A DNA stretch of 64,000 bases from Actinopolymorpha singaporensis (lineage in GTDB: Bacteria > Actinomycetota > Actinomycetes > Propionibacteriales > Actinopolymorphaceae). The DNA is taken from assembly GCF_900104745.1 (NCBI RefSeq), contig NZ_LT629732.1, positions 2,901,981 to 2,965,980 of the forward strand, in the 5' to 3' direction. Every line of letters starts with the position of its first letter. Position 1 is the first letter of the stretch. The position numbers were made by a program, and so were the translations under genes. Under the pieces are notes generated by a model, which was not told where the DNA came from, did no database searches, and saw nothing but the letters and a program-made list of their open reading frames with translations. Shown here in pieces: positions 24,572 to 32,780 of this stretch.

Positions 24572-25837
24572 ATGCGTACGCCCGTTCCTTCCCATGACGA
24601 CCACTCCGACGCCGGCAGCGAGCACGAGACCCCACCGGTACTCGTCGTCGCCCACCGCGGCGCGTCGGGAGTGGCACCGGAGAACACCGTCGCGGCGATC
24701 CGGGCGGCCGCACGGGAGGGCGCGGACTTCGTCGAGGTGGACGTGGTGCTCACCCGGGACGGCGTGCCGGTCCTGTTCCACGACAACACGCTGGTACGCA
24801 CGACCGACGTCACCACGGTCTTCCCCGACCGGGCGCCGTGGCAGCCCGGCGACTTCACCCTCGCCGAGCTACGCCAACTCGACGCGGGCTCGTGGTTCGC
24901 CGACAGCTTCGCCGGTGAACGCATCCCGACCCTCGCCGAGGCGCTCACGGCTCTCGACGAGTACGGCATGGGCCTGTGGGCCGAACTCAAGGGCGCCAAC
25001 CGGCATCCGGACTTCGTGCCGGCGGTCACCGAGGTGCTCCGCACCACTCCTGGCGGCTGGCTGACCGCACCCGACCGGCACCGGCGGTTCGTCGCCACGT
25101 CGTTCTACTTCGACCCGCTGGCGAAGTTCGCCGCCGAGATCGACCACGCGGTTCCGCTGGGCGGCATCGTCGAGTCGGTGCCCGACGACGACACCCTGCG
25201 CCAGGTCGGCGGTTGGATGGACTTCTTCATCCCGAACTTCCGGCGGCTGCGTCCCGGTGACCTGGTGCGCATCCGGGCGGCCGGAATGAGGCCGGCGTTC
25301 TGGTGCCCGAACCACCCGGCGGCGGTGGCCTCGCTGGCAGCGCAGGGGGCGACCGCGGTGATCCAGAACTACCCCGGGCCGGCCCGGGCGGTGCTCGACG
25401 GCCGGCCGGCGTTCCCGGCGCAGACGGTGGTCGTCGAACGCGTGGAGGACGGCCCCGCCGATGGTGCTGGGGACACCGCCGACAGCGGCCGGTACGCCGT
25501 CCTGCGCAACCTGACCGGCGAGCCGGTGGATCTCGGTGGATGGTTCGTACGCGACGACCCGGGTGTGCGGCTGCCGATCGCGCCAGGCGTGACGATCCCG
25601 GCGCGCGGAATCCTCGAGGTGCACGCCGGGCCCGGCCCCGACAGTGGCCGTGACAGTGAGAGCGACGGTGGCGGTGACGGTGCGCGCGGGGGTCAGCAGG
25701 ACGGGCGGCCGGGCGGAACTGCCCGCTACTTCGCCGAGCCGTCCGGGGCCGGTTTCGCCCGCGGCCGCAACAGCGTGGCCCTCCACCGACCCGACGGGGT
25801 GGTGGTCGACGTCGCGGCCGACGATCCGACCGCGTAA
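24572..25837 (+). CDS. Glycerophosphodiester phosphodiesterase with C-terminal lamin-tail-like domain
   Basis: This 421-residue protein starts at the ATG behind AGGAGG. The GDPD TIM barrel covers about 22-290. It has AHRGASGVAPENTVAA (catalytic His and Glu/Asn), DFVEVDVVLTRDGVPVLFHD (metal-binding Glu/Asp and second His) and the late Trp-rich MRPAFWCPNH block. After it, residues about 305-350 (YAVLRNLTGEPVDLGGWFVRDD) resemble a lamin-tail (LTD) beta-sandwich. A Gly/Asp/Ser-rich insertion precedes the end. It should cleave glycerophosphodiesters to glycerol-3-phosphate. No signal peptide is seen, which is unusual beside LTD, a domain mostly found in secreted proteins. Confidence 0.85.
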   Translation: MRTPVPSHDDHSDAGSEHETPPVLVVAHRGASGVAPENTVAAIRAAAREGADFVEVDVVLTRDGVPVLFHDNTLVRTTDVTTVFPDRAPWQPGDFTLAELRQLDAGSWFADSFAGERIPTLAEALTALDEYGMGLWAELKGANRHPDFVPAVTEVLRTTPGGWLTAPDRHRRFVATSFYFDPLAKFAAEIDHAVPLGGIVESVPDDDTLRQVGGWMDFFIPNFRRLRPGDLVRIRAAGMRPAFWCPNHPAAVASLAAQGATAVIQNYPGPARAVLDGRPAFPAQTVVVERVEDGPADGAGDTADSGRYAVLRNLTGEPVDLGGWFVRDDPGVRLPIAPGVTIPARGILEVHAGPGPDSGRDSESDGGGDGARGGQQDGRPGGTARYFAEPSGAGFARGRNSVALHRPDGVVVDVAADDPTA

Positions 25838-25994
25838 GGTATCCCCGGCTGCCGAGGGAGATCGAAGCCCGGCGGGCCGGTGACCTTTGTTGCCGGTTGC
25901 GCTGCGTGCGGTCTGAGCAGGATGTGACCGAGAGGTCGTGTCATGCCCGGATCGGGCGACTCGCACCAAGGACACCGCTTCGGCGGTATCCCGG

Positions 25995-26024
25995 TGTCGA
26001 GGGGGTTCGGGACTCTTGTATTCT
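25995..26024 (+). promoter_or_regulatory. Promoter for the tRNA-Thr/tRNA-Met unit
   Basis: TATTCT (26019-26024) with TGTCGA (25995-26000) 18 bp upstream lies 12 bp before tRNA-Thr. Confidence 0.5.
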
Positions 26025-26036
26025 CGGTTGTCGCTC

Positions 26037-26109
26037 GCCCCAATAGCTCAGTCGGTAGAGCGTCTCCATGGTAAGGAGAAGGTCTACGGTTCGATTCCGT
26101 ATTGGGGCT
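26037..26109 (+). tRNA. tRNA-Thr (anticodon GGT)
   Basis: The sequence folds as a cloverleaf. A 7-bp acceptor stem pairs GCCCCAA with TTGGGGC. The anticodon stem TCTCC/GGAGA holds the loop ATGGTAA (anticodon GGT), and the T arm holds TTCGATT. It is 73 nt, CCA is not encoded, and the discriminator is T. Confidence 0.96.
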
Positions 26110-26151
26110 CTGCGGCCGGAGCCGCCCACTCGGGCGGCCAACCGGTCCGGC

Positions 26152-26224
26152 GGCGGTGTAGCTCAGACGGTAGAGCAAGCGGCTCATAATCGCTGTGTCG
26201 CCGGTTCGAGTCCGGCCACCGCTA
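26152..26224 (+). tRNA. tRNA-Met (anticodon CAT), elongator type
   Basis: The cloverleaf has acceptor GGCGGTG/CACCGCT (first pair G-U), anticodon loop CTCATAA and T arm GCCGG-TTCGAGT-CCGGC. It is 73 nt. The paired first position and the lack of the three G-C pairs of initiator tRNA in the anticodon stem indicate an elongator tRNA-Met. It lies 42 bp after tRNA-Thr in one transcription unit. Confidence 0.95.
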
Positions 26225-26231
26225 CGACCGC

Positions 26232-26262
26232 GGCCAGCCGGTGGGAGACCACCGGCGTGGCC
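26232..26262 (+). terminator. Stem-loop after tRNA-Met
   Basis: A 13-bp stem with a single-base bulge around GAGA is followed by GTTCT. It probably ends or processes the tRNA transcript before rpmG. Confidence 0.5.
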
Positions 26263-26325
26263 GTTCTCGCATGACTGCGTACCATTGCAGGACCGACTGT
26301 CCCGACGGATCACAAGAGGCATCCC

Positions 26326-26496
26326 GTGGCTAGCAAGAGTTCCGACGTCCGCCCCAAGATCACCTTGGCGTGCACTGAGTGCCGGGAGCGCAACTACATC
26401 ACGCGCAAGAACCGTCGTAACGACCCCGACCGGCTCGAGATCAAGAAGTTCTGCCCGCGCTGCCGGACCCACCGGGCGCACCGCGAGACTCGATAG
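26326..26496 (+). CDS. rpmG: 50S ribosomal protein L33, zinc-ribbon form
   Basis: This 56-residue protein starts at a GTG. The sequence [20 protein letters not shown], then ITRKNRRN and [15 protein letters not shown], is diagnostic of L33. Four cysteines in two CxxC pairs show that this is the zinc-binding (C+) form, not the zinc-free paralogue induced under zinc starvation. Its place after two tRNA genes and before hadAB-like genes and tRNA-Trp-secE matches the actinobacterial order. An intrinsic terminator follows. Confidence 0.95.
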   Translation: MASKSSDVRPKITLACTECRERNYITRKNRRNDPDRLEIKKFCPRCRTHRAHRETR

Positions 26497-26519
26497 GTTC
26501 TCGACGCTCCGCGTCGAAG

Positions 26520-26555
26520 GGGCCGCCCCACCCAACTGGTGGGAGCGGCCCTTTT
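26520..26555 (+). terminator. Intrinsic terminator after rpmG
   Basis: GGGCCGC (26520-26526) pairs with GCGGCCC (26545-26551), with an inner CCCACC/GGTGGG extension, followed by TTTT. Confidence 0.85.
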
Positions 26556-26650
26556 CGCGTGCCCGGAGTGAATCCGGAGTGTGTCCGGAGTGAACCGGGG
26601 GCCGCCGGGACACCCGGCCGGGCGAGCGGGCTCCGGCCGCTCGGCTCCGG

Positions 26651-26664
26651 TACGGTCGCGTACA
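26651..26664 (+). promoter_or_regulatory. Leaderless-type -10 for the hadA-like gene
   Basis: TACGGT (26651-26656) lies 7 nt before the ATG at 26664, and no Shine-Dalgarno is present. Confidence 0.5.
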
Positions 26665-27113
26665 TGCCCGTCGACTCCACGCTGGTCGGCCGAACCTACG
26701 CGACGAAGACGCCGTACGAAGTCGGCCGCGAGAAGATCCGCGAGTTCGCCGATGCCGTCGGTGACCCCAGTCCCGTCTACCGCGACCCGGACGCTGCCCG
26801 CGCGCTCGGCCACCCCGACGTGGTGGCCCCACCCACGTTCCCGATCGTGGTGGCGTTCCAGCTGCTGAACGAACTGTTCGCCGACCCGACCACCGGGCTC
26901 GCGTTGCACCGGGTCGTGCACGCCGACCAGAAGTTCGCCGCGGACCGGCCCATCCACCCCGGTGACGAACTGGTGGCCACGCTCACGATCGAGAGCGTGC
27001 GTCAGGTCGCCGGCACCGACCTGATCCTCACCCGCACCGACATCCAGACCGCCGACGGCACGCCTGTCTGTACCGCGCGAGCGAGCGTGGTCCACCGCGA
27101 GGAGGCCGCATGA
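26664..27113 (+). CDS. MaoC-like (3R)-hydroxyacyl dehydratase subunit, HadA-like
   Basis: This 149-residue protein matches the N-terminal MaoC dehydratase (FAS1_DH) domain: it begins with LVGRTYATKTPYEVGREKIR and ends with VCTARASVVHREEAA. In mycobacteria the gene right after rpmG2 is hadA, which pairs with hadB as a dehydratase. The HadA partner lacks the full catalytic loop and binds the acyl chain. The next gene overlaps by four bases and supplies the hydratase motif, so the two should form a heterodimer. Since no other mycolic-acid gene is seen, the acyl substrate in this organism is uncertain. Confidence 0.88.
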   Translation: MPVDSTLVGRTYATKTPYEVGREKIREFADAVGDPSPVYRDPDAARALGHPDVVAPPTFPIVVAFQLLNELFADPTTGLALHRVVHADQKFAADRPIHPGDELVATLTIESVRQVAGTDLILTRTDIQTADGTPVCTARASVVHREEAA

Positions 27114-27577
27114 ACGCCGAACGCCCGCAGACCGGCGAACCGCGTGCCCTCGGCGGCGTTCCGGCGTACGACGAGGTGGAGAAGGGCACCGAGCTGCCCT
27201 CGGTCACCATCCGGGTGCGCCGTGAGGACCTCGTCCGCTACGCCGGTGCCTCCGGAGACTTCAACCGCATCCACTGGAACGCCCGGGTGGCCCGCGAGGT
27301 CGGCCTGCCCGACGTGATCGCGCACGGCATGCTCACCATGGGCGCCGGCGCCCGGGTGCTCACCGAGTGGGCGGTCGACCCGGCCCGGGTGGTGGAGTAC
27401 TCCGTCCGGTTCACCCGCCCGGTGACGGTTCCCGACGACGACGAGGGAGTGGCGGTGACGTTCGGCGGGAAGGTGGCCGACAAGCTGCCCGACCGCGTGG
27501 TGCGGGTCGACCTCACCGCTGTCGCGGGCGGCGAGAAGGTCTTCGGCGCTGCCCGAGCCATGGTCCGGCTGGACTGA
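27110..27577 (+). CDS. MaoC-like (3R)-hydroxyacyl dehydratase subunit, HadB-like
   Basis: This 155-residue hot-dog protein contains the hydratase-2 motif YAGASGDFNRIHWN (about 41-54) with the catalytic Asp and His, and then the block VIAHGMLTMGAG. It is the catalytic partner of the preceding HadA-like protein and overlaps it (ATGA). The murB start follows the stop after two bases, so hadA, hadB and murB form one operon. Confidence 0.9.
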   Translation: MNAERPQTGEPRALGGVPAYDEVEKGTELPSVTIRVRREDLVRYAGASGDFNRIHWNARVAREVGLPDVIAHGMLTMGAGARVLTEWAVDPARVVEYSVRFTRPVTVPDDDEGVAVTFGGKVADKLPDRVVRVDLTAVAGGEKVFGAARAMVRLD

Positions 27578-27579
27578 CC

Positions 27580-28656
27580 GTGCCCGACCATCTCTCCACT
27601 CCCGGCCGTCGGGCAGTGCCCGAACGCACCAACGTCCCGATCGCCGAGCTCACCACGCTTCGTCTCGGCGGCCCGGCCAAGCGGCTGGTCGAGGTCGACG
27701 ACGAGGCCGCCCTGCTCGACGTGGTGCGCGGCGCCGACGCAGCCGGCGAACCGCTGCTGGTCCTCGGTGGCGGCAGCAACGTCGTGGTCGCCGACGAGGG
27801 ATTCCCCGGGACTGTCCTGCACGTGTGCACCCGAGGTGTGCGAGTGGAGTCGCAGGACGGCTGCGGCGGTGCCGTCGTACGGGTCGCCGCGGGGGAGAAC
27901 TGGGATGCCCTGGTCGCCCGCGCCGTCGCCGAGGGCTGGGTGGGTGTCGAGGCACTGTCGGGGATCCCCGGGCTGGTCGGCGCCGCGCCGATCCAGAACG
28001 TCGGCGCCTACGGCCAGGAAGTGGCCCAGACCCTCGCGCAGGTGCGGGTGTGGGACCGGGAGGACTCGGCCGTGCGGACGTTCGCCGCGGACGAGTGCGG
28101 CTTGGGCTACCGCACCAGCAGGTTCAAGCGCTCACCTCTGCGGTACGTCGTACTCGAGGTGATGTTCCAGTTCCGGCTGGGGGAGCTTGGCGCGACGGTG
28201 CAGTACGCCGAACTCGCCCGCACCCTCGGGGTCGAACTCGGCGCGCGGGCACCGTCCGCCGAGGTCCGGGCGGCGGTGCTCCGGCTGCGGGCGGGCAAGG
28301 GAATGGTGCTCGACGCCGCCGACCACGACACCTGGAGCGCCGGGTCGTTCTTCACCAACCCGGTGATCCCGGCGGAGGCGGCGGCCGGGCTGCCCGCGAA
28401 GGCGCCCCGCTGGCCGGCCGGCGACGGACTGGTCAAGACCAGTGCCGCCTGGCTGATCGAGCACGCCGGGTTCGGCAAGGGATACGGCACCGGACCGGCC
28501 CGCCTGTCGAGCAAGCACACGCTCGCGCTCACCAACACCGGCGGCGCCGCCACCGCGGACCTGCTGGCACTGGCCCGGGAGATCCGGGCCGGCGTCCTGG
28601 CACGGTTCGGTGTCGACCTCGTGAACGAGCCCGTCCTGGTCGGCTGCGAACTGTAG
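27580..28656 (+). CDS. murB: UDP-N-acetylmuramate dehydrogenase
   Basis: This 358-residue enzyme reduces UDP-GlcNAc-enolpyruvate to UDP-MurNAc with NADPH and FAD, in the second step of peptidoglycan precursor synthesis. TTLRLGGPAKRLVEV and LVLGGGSNVVVADEGFPG form the FAD site, SGIPGLVGAAPIQNVGAYG is the central MurB motif and SAGSFFTNPV carries the catalytic Ser. The GTG start two bases after the hadB-like stop gives the conserved N-terminus a short extension (VPDHLSTPGRRAVPERTNV). It ends 21 bp from the convergent adenosine deaminase fusion gene. Confidence 0.93.
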   Translation: MPDHLSTPGRRAVPERTNVPIAELTTLRLGGPAKRLVEVDDEAALLDVVRGADAAGEPLLVLGGGSNVVVADEGFPGTVLHVCTRGVRVESQDGCGGAVVRVAAGENWDALVARAVAEGWVGVEALSGIPGLVGAAPIQNVGAYGQEVAQTLAQVRVWDREDSAVRTFAADECGLGYRTSRFKRSPLRYVVLEVMFQFRLGELGATVQYAELARTLGVELGARAPSAEVRAAVLRLRAGKGMVLDAADHDTWSAGSFFTNPVIPAEAAAGLPAKAPRWPAGDGLVKTSAAWLIEHAGFGKGYGTGPARLSSKHTLALTNTGGAATADLLALAREIRAGVLARFGVDLVNEPVLVGCEL

Positions 28657-28677
28657 ACCCGCTGACGGCCCCCCGGG

Positions 28678-30732
28678 TCACAGGCCGAGGGCAGCCCGCA
28701 GGTCCGGCCGGCGCAACTGGTCCGCGCACCAGGCGAAGTGGCCGTCGCCGCCCGTCGGGTCGTAGGCGTTCGCACCGACGATCGCGTAGCAGGCGCGGTA
28801 GAGGTGCAGCAGCGGCGGCGGGTAGCCGAACCTCGCGACGATCCGCCCGCTCAGCGTCTGGTCGATCTCCCGTGCCTTGGGGCCGTACATGTCGAAGAAC
28901 CCCGCGGCCAGACTGGCGTCGAACGCCGGGTCGCCGGCCGTGGTCAGGAAGGCCCAGTCCAAGACGGCGGTCACCCGCAGGTCGCAGCCCTCGCTCTCCT
29001 GCTCGACCAGGATGTTCGGCGGGCACAGGTCGCCGTGGACGACCGCGGCCTCGCCGTCCGGCAGAGCCCGTAGGCCCGCCCGGACCCGCTCCAGCAGGGC
29101 GTCGAACCCCGGCACCGCCGACCGCAGCACGTCGCCGTACGCCTCGGCCCGGCGGTCGACCAGCGCGCGCAGCGCGGTCGGCCAGGACGAGCCCGCGTCG
29201 CGGTAGAACGCGTCCTCCTCGGCCATCACCGGCAACGCCCGGGCCGACGGCCCGCCCTTGGTCTCGCGCAGGGCCTCGAGTACGTCGACGAAAGTACGCA
29301 GCGCAGCTTCGGTCGGGCCGTTGGCGGAGACGAACTCCGACAGCGGCCGGCCGTGCAGCCGGCGTTCGATCGTGACCGGCGTACCGTCGGCGGCACGGAC
29401 GGCGTGGATGCACGGCGTGGCGAACGGCAGGCCGGCGGCGTCCAGGTCGGCGTAGAAGTCCCGCAGCCGGTGCAGCGTCGCGGGCGAGTGACGGAACCAC
29501 ACCTTCGCCACCGTGTCGTCGTCCACGGCGTAGACGACCCCGTCCATTCCGGCGCCGAGGGGCTGCCCTACCGGGAGGCCGAGCGCCTCCAACCGGTCCT
29601 CCCACCGCTGCGGACCGTTCGCGGCGGACGTGGACGCGCCGCCCGCCCGGATCCGCTCGTGCTCGGGCGGCTGCGCCACCTTCGCCGGCTCTTCCGCCTC
29701 TGCCGGCTCGGCCAGCCAGCGGTCGACCCCGTCCAGCAGCCGGTCCCGCACCGACGAAGGCGCCGTGGAGGCACGCACCGACATCCGCGCCAGTTCGGCG
29801 AGTTCGGCGTCGGTGAAGCCGAGCCCTCTGGCCAGTTCGTACTGCCCGACCAGCCGTACCCCGAACAACAGCGGGTCGTCGGCGCCCAGCGCGATCCGCG
29901 CCCCGGCGTCGAACAGCTTGCGCAACGGCACGACCTCAGGCTCGGGGTAGACGCCCAGCGCGACGTTGGACGCCGGGCAGACCTCCAGCGGCACCCCGGC
30001 CTCGGCCACCCGGTCCAGCAGGGCGGGATCCTCCACGGTGCGCACGCCGTGGCCGACCCGGGTCGCGCCGAGCAGGTCCAGGCAGCCGCGCACGCTGTCC
30101 GGGCCGCACAGTTCGCCGCCGTGCGGCATCGAGCCGAGCCCTGCCGCGGTCGCGATGGAGAACGCCCGGGCGAACTCCTCCGGCCGCCCCCGGCGCTCGT
30201 CGTTGGACAGCCCGAACCCGACCACGCCGTGCCCGGCGTACTGCGTGGCCAGCCGGGCGAGGGTGCGCGCGTCCAGCGGATGCCGGGTCCGGTTGGCGGC
30301 GATCACCAGCCCGACGCCCACGCCGGTCCGGTCGGCGGCCTGGCGTACGGCGTCCAGGACGAGCTCGGTGAACGCGGTGATACCGCCGAACCGGCTCGCA
30401 TAGCCGGAGGGGTCGACCTGGATCTCCAGCCAGCCCGACCCTTCGCGCGCCTCGTCCTCGACGGTCTCCCGCACCAGCCGGCGTACGTCGTCGGCGGTGA
30501 CCAGCACCGACCGGGCGATGTCGTACAGCCGCTGGAAGCGGAACCAGCCCTTCTCGTCGGTGGCCAGCAGGTGCGGCGGCCACTCGTCCCGCAGGGCCTC
30601 GGGCAGGTGGAGGCCGTGCTGCCCGGCCAGCTCGACCAGCGTCTCGTGGCGCATCGACCCGGTGAAGTGCAGGTGCAGATGCGCCTTCGGCAGCGTGTCG
30701 AGCGGGCGCACCTCGGGCCGGGCTCCGTTCAC
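28678..30732 (-). CDS. Adenosine deaminase-like enzyme fused to an aminoglycoside-phosphotransferase-like kinase
   Basis: This 684-residue two-domain protein starts at a GTG. Residues 12-335 are a metal-dependent adenosine/adenine deaminase barrel. Zinc ligands are HLH at 20-22, MPHGGE carries the catalytic His/Glu, RVGHG the next His, and GADDP the late Asp pair. The usual acidic residue after HxHL (Asp19 of mouse ADA, contacting the ribose 5'-OH) is Thr. After a low-complexity linker (about 340-370), residues about 380-684 form an APH/fructosamine-kinase-like domain with HGDLCPPNIL (about 565-574) and VLDWAFLTTAGDPAFD metal/catalytic motifs. A deaminase-kinase pair could handle a nucleoside salvage or modified-nucleoside substrate, but the joint function is unknown. 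It lies one base from the aminotransferase stop. Confidence 0.86.
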   Translation of the reverse strand: MNGARPEVRPLDTLPKAHLHLHFTGSMRHETLVELAGQHGLHLPEALRDEWPPHLLATDEKGWFRFQRLYDIARSVLVTADDVRRLVRETVEDEAREGSGWLEIQVDPSGYASRFGGITAFTELVLDAVRQAADRTGVGVGLVIAANRTRHPLDARTLARLATQYAGHGVVGFGLSNDERRGRPEEFARAFSIATAAGLGSMPHGGELCGPDSVRGCLDLLGATRVGHGVRTVEDPALLDRVAEAGVPLEVCPASNVALGVYPEPEVVPLRKLFDAGARIALGADDPLLFGVRLVGQYELARGLGFTDAELAELARMSVRASTAPSSVRDRLLDGVDRWLAEPAEAEEPAKVAQPPEHERIRAGGASTSAANGPQRWEDRLEALGLPVGQPLGAGMDGVVYAVDDDTVAKVWFRHSPATLHRLRDFYADLDAAGLPFATPCIHAVRAADGTPVTIERRLHGRPLSEFVSANGPTEAALRTFVDVLEALRETKGGPSARALPVMAEEDAFYRDAGSSWPTALRALVDRRAEAYGDVLRSAVPGFDALLERVRAGLRALPDGEAAVVHGDLCPPNILVEQESEGCDLRVTAVLDWAFLTTAGDPAFDASLAAGFFDMYGPKAREIDQTLSGRIVARFGYPPPLLHLYRACYAIVGANAYDPTGGDGHFAWCADQLRRPDLRAALGL

Positions 30733-30733
30733 C

Positions 30734-32005
30734 TCAGCTCTGCGCCTCGGACAGCAGCTTCTGGATCCGGGTGACGCCCTCCACCAGGTCGTCGTCGCCG
30801 AGGGCGTACGAGAACCGCAGGTAGCCCGGCGTGCCGAACGCCTCGCCCGGGACGGCCGCGACCTCGACCTCCTCCAGGATGAGCTCGGCCAGCTCGGCGG
30901 AGGTGGCCGGCCGGCGGCCGCGGATCAGCTTGCCCAGTGCGCCCTTCACCGACGGGTAGGCGTAGAACGCGCCCTTCGGCGTGGGGCAGGTGAATCCGGG
31001 CACGTCCGACAGCAGTTCGACGATCGTGCGCCGGCGCCGGTCGAACGCCTCCCGCATCGTCGCGGCCGCGGACAGGTCACCGGAGACTGCGGCCAGCGCG
31101 GCCCGCTGGGCGACGTTGCTGACGTTGCCGGTGGCGTGGGACTGCAGGTTGGTGCCGGCCTTCACCACGTCGGTGGGGCCGATCAGCCAGCCGACCCGCC
31201 AGCCGGTCATGGCGTACGTCTTGGCGACGCCGTTGACCACGATGCACCGGTCGGCGAGCTCGGGCACCAGCACCGGCAGCGACGCGGACTTCACGCCGTC
31301 GTAGGTGAGGTGCTCGTAGATCTCGTCGGTGATCACCCACAGGCCGTTGTCGGCGGCCCACTGGCCGATCTCGCGCAGCCGCTCCACGGGGTAGACCGCC
31401 CCGCTGGGGTTGGACGGCGAGCACATCAGCAGGACCTTGGTCCGCGGGGTGCGGGCGGCTTCCAGCTGCTCGACCGTGACGAGGTAGTCCTGGGTCTCGT
31501 CGGCGAGCACCGGGACCGTCACGCCGCCGGCCAGCCCGATCGACTCGGGGTACGTCGTCCAGTACGGCGCGGGGAGCAGTACCTCGTCGCCCGGGTCCAG
31601 CAGGAGCGCGAACGCCTCGTAGACCGCCTGCTTGCCGCCGTTGGTGACGAGTACCTGGGCCGGCGTCACCTCGTAGCCGGAGTCGCGCTCGGTCTTCGCG
31701 GCGATCGCCTTGCGCAGCTCGGGCAGCCCACCGGCCGGGGTGTAGCGGTGGTTGCGCGGGTCGCGGCAGGCCTGCGCGGCCGCGTCGACGATGTAGTCGG
31801 GGGTGGGGAAGTCGGGCTCGCCGGCGCCGAAGCCGATCACGGGTCGCCCGGCCGCCTTCAGCGCCTTCGCCTTCCCGTCGACCGCCAACGTGGCCGATTC
31901 GGCGATGGCGGCGACCCGGGCGGCGATCCTTGCCCGGTCGCTCGCGGGTGCTGCGAGGGACTCGTCTACGGCCGGCGTGGGCGGGCCGCTCTCAGGGCTG
32001 GTCAT
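30734..32005 (-). CDS. Pyridoxal-phosphate aminotransferase, aspartate aminotransferase type
   Basis: This 423-residue fold-type I enzyme starts at the ATG after the promoter-like gap. An upstream extension to 32239 runs through tRNA-Trp and is not real. It has [20 protein letters not shown] (cofactor-binding turn), [20 protein letters not shown] and the Schiff-base region [13 protein letters not shown] (Lys near residue 262), all typical of class I AspC/ArAT enzymes. It converts aspartate and 2-oxoglutarate to oxaloacetate and glutamate. A 30-residue Ala/Pro-rich N-terminus is extra. It is placed beside secE as in other actinomycetes and is followed by the deaminase-kinase fusion in one operon. 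Confidence 0.92.
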   Translation of the reverse strand: MTSPESGPPTPAVDESLAAPASDRARIAARVAAIAESATLAVDGKAKALKAAGRPVIGFGAGEPDFPTPDYIVDAAAQACRDPRNHRYTPAGGLPELRKAIAAKTERDSGYEVTPAQVLVTNGGKQAVYEAFALLLDPGDEVLLPAPYWTTYPESIGLAGGVTVPVLADETQDYLVTVEQLEAARTPRTKVLLMCSPSNPSGAVYPVERLREIGQWAADNGLWVITDEIYEHLTYDGVKSASLPVLVPELADRCIVVNGVAKTYAMTGWRVGWLIGPTDVVKAGTNLQSHATGNVSNVAQRAALAAVSGDLSAAATMREAFDRRRRTIVELLSDVPGFTCPTPKGAFYAYPSVKGALGKLIRGRRPATSAELAELILEEVEVAAVPGEAFGTPGYLRFSYALGDDDLVEGVTRIQKLLSEAQS

Positions 32006-32094
32006 GACAGTTATCGTGGCACCTCGCGTGCGTGCGAGCGGTGGCGGGGCGAGAGTGTCGGCGAGTCGGCGGCGGTACAAACCGCCCGGGTCGG

Positions 32095-32125
32095 TTCGAC
32101 CTTCCGCGCCGTGACCCCGTACACT
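32095..32125 (+). promoter_or_regulatory. Promoter for tRNA-Trp-secE-nusG
   Basis: TACACT (32120-32125) with TTCGAC (32095-32100) 19 bp upstream is the best promoter-like pair before tRNA-Trp. Confidence 0.5.
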
Positions 32126-32212
32126 CTTCCATCGGTGGTCTGAGGACCTCTCCGAAGCGTGCCCGGGCGACTCGGTCCCGAGCGCGCCACGTGGAGGCTT
32201 TCCGATCTCCGT

Positions 32213-32285
32213 AGGGCAGTGGCTCAATTGGTAGAGCACCGGTCTCCAAAACCGGCGGTTGGGGGTTCGAGTCCCTCCTGCCCTG
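32213..32285 (+). tRNA. tRNA-Trp (anticodon CCA)
   Basis: The cloverleaf has acceptor AGGGCAG/CTGCCCT, anticodon stem CCGGT/ACCGG with loop CTCCAAA, and T arm GGGGG-TTCGAGT-CCCTC. It is 73 nt with discriminator G. Its place just before secE is conserved in bacteria. Confidence 0.97.
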
Positions 32286-32442
32286 CAGGCCTCGGCCGGC
32301 CGGCCGAAGTCGCGCGCGTCGCCCCCGGCGGACGATGCGTGGGTGGTAGCACTAACGGGGACGTTCGTTCGTTCCTCATGTAGTGCGACCTCCCAGCCCG
32401 GACGGAGTGTCCGGCCGGGCCAGAGGACCGGTGAGGACGAAA

Positions 32443-32703
32443 GTGACGGAGACCCGCGGATCCACCGCGACCCCGGAGCGTGCTCGCCCGGACAAGAAGG
32501 GCGAAAGCGGCGGGAGTCACGCCGCGCGCGTCGGCCTGTTCTACCGCCAGGTGGTGGCTGAGCTTCGCAAGGTCATCTGGCCCACCCGTGACCAGTTGAC
32601 GACCTACTGGTCGGTGGTGCTGGTCTTCGTGCTCGTGGTGATCGCGATCGTCTCGCTGCTCGACCTGGGCATCGGCCAGCTGATGTTCAAGATCTTCGGC
32701 TGA
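32443..32703 (+). CDS. secE: Preprotein translocase subunit SecE
   Basis: This 86-residue protein, from the GTG 5 nt after GAGGA, has a basic/polar N-terminus, the conserved [18 protein letters not shown] amphipathic segment and one transmembrane helix. It is the clamp subunit of SecYEG in the cytoplasmic membrane. Alternative GTG starts exist at 32383 and 32431. It lies between tRNA-Trp and nusG, the usual order. Confidence 0.93.
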   Translation: MTETRGSTATPERARPDKKGESGGSHAARVGLFYRQVVAELRKVIWPTRDQLTTYWSVVLVFVLVVIAIVSLLDLGIGQLMFKIFG

Positions 32704-32780
32704 CGGCGCGGACGCCACCCTGGAGCCCCGCAACACCGCCGGACGATCAAGAAATCGCTGAAGAAGACGGAGTACCAAGA

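Noticed and set aside
30734-32005. Aminotransferase considered as part of a special pathway with the deaminase-kinase fusion
   Set aside because: Its position beside tRNA-Trp-secE is typical for an ordinary aspartate aminotransferase in actinomycetes; adjacency alone does not show a joint pathway.
32006-32239. N-terminal extension of the aminotransferase to 32239
   Set aside because: It would read through tRNA-Trp and has no conserved sequence; the ATG at 32005 fits the family.
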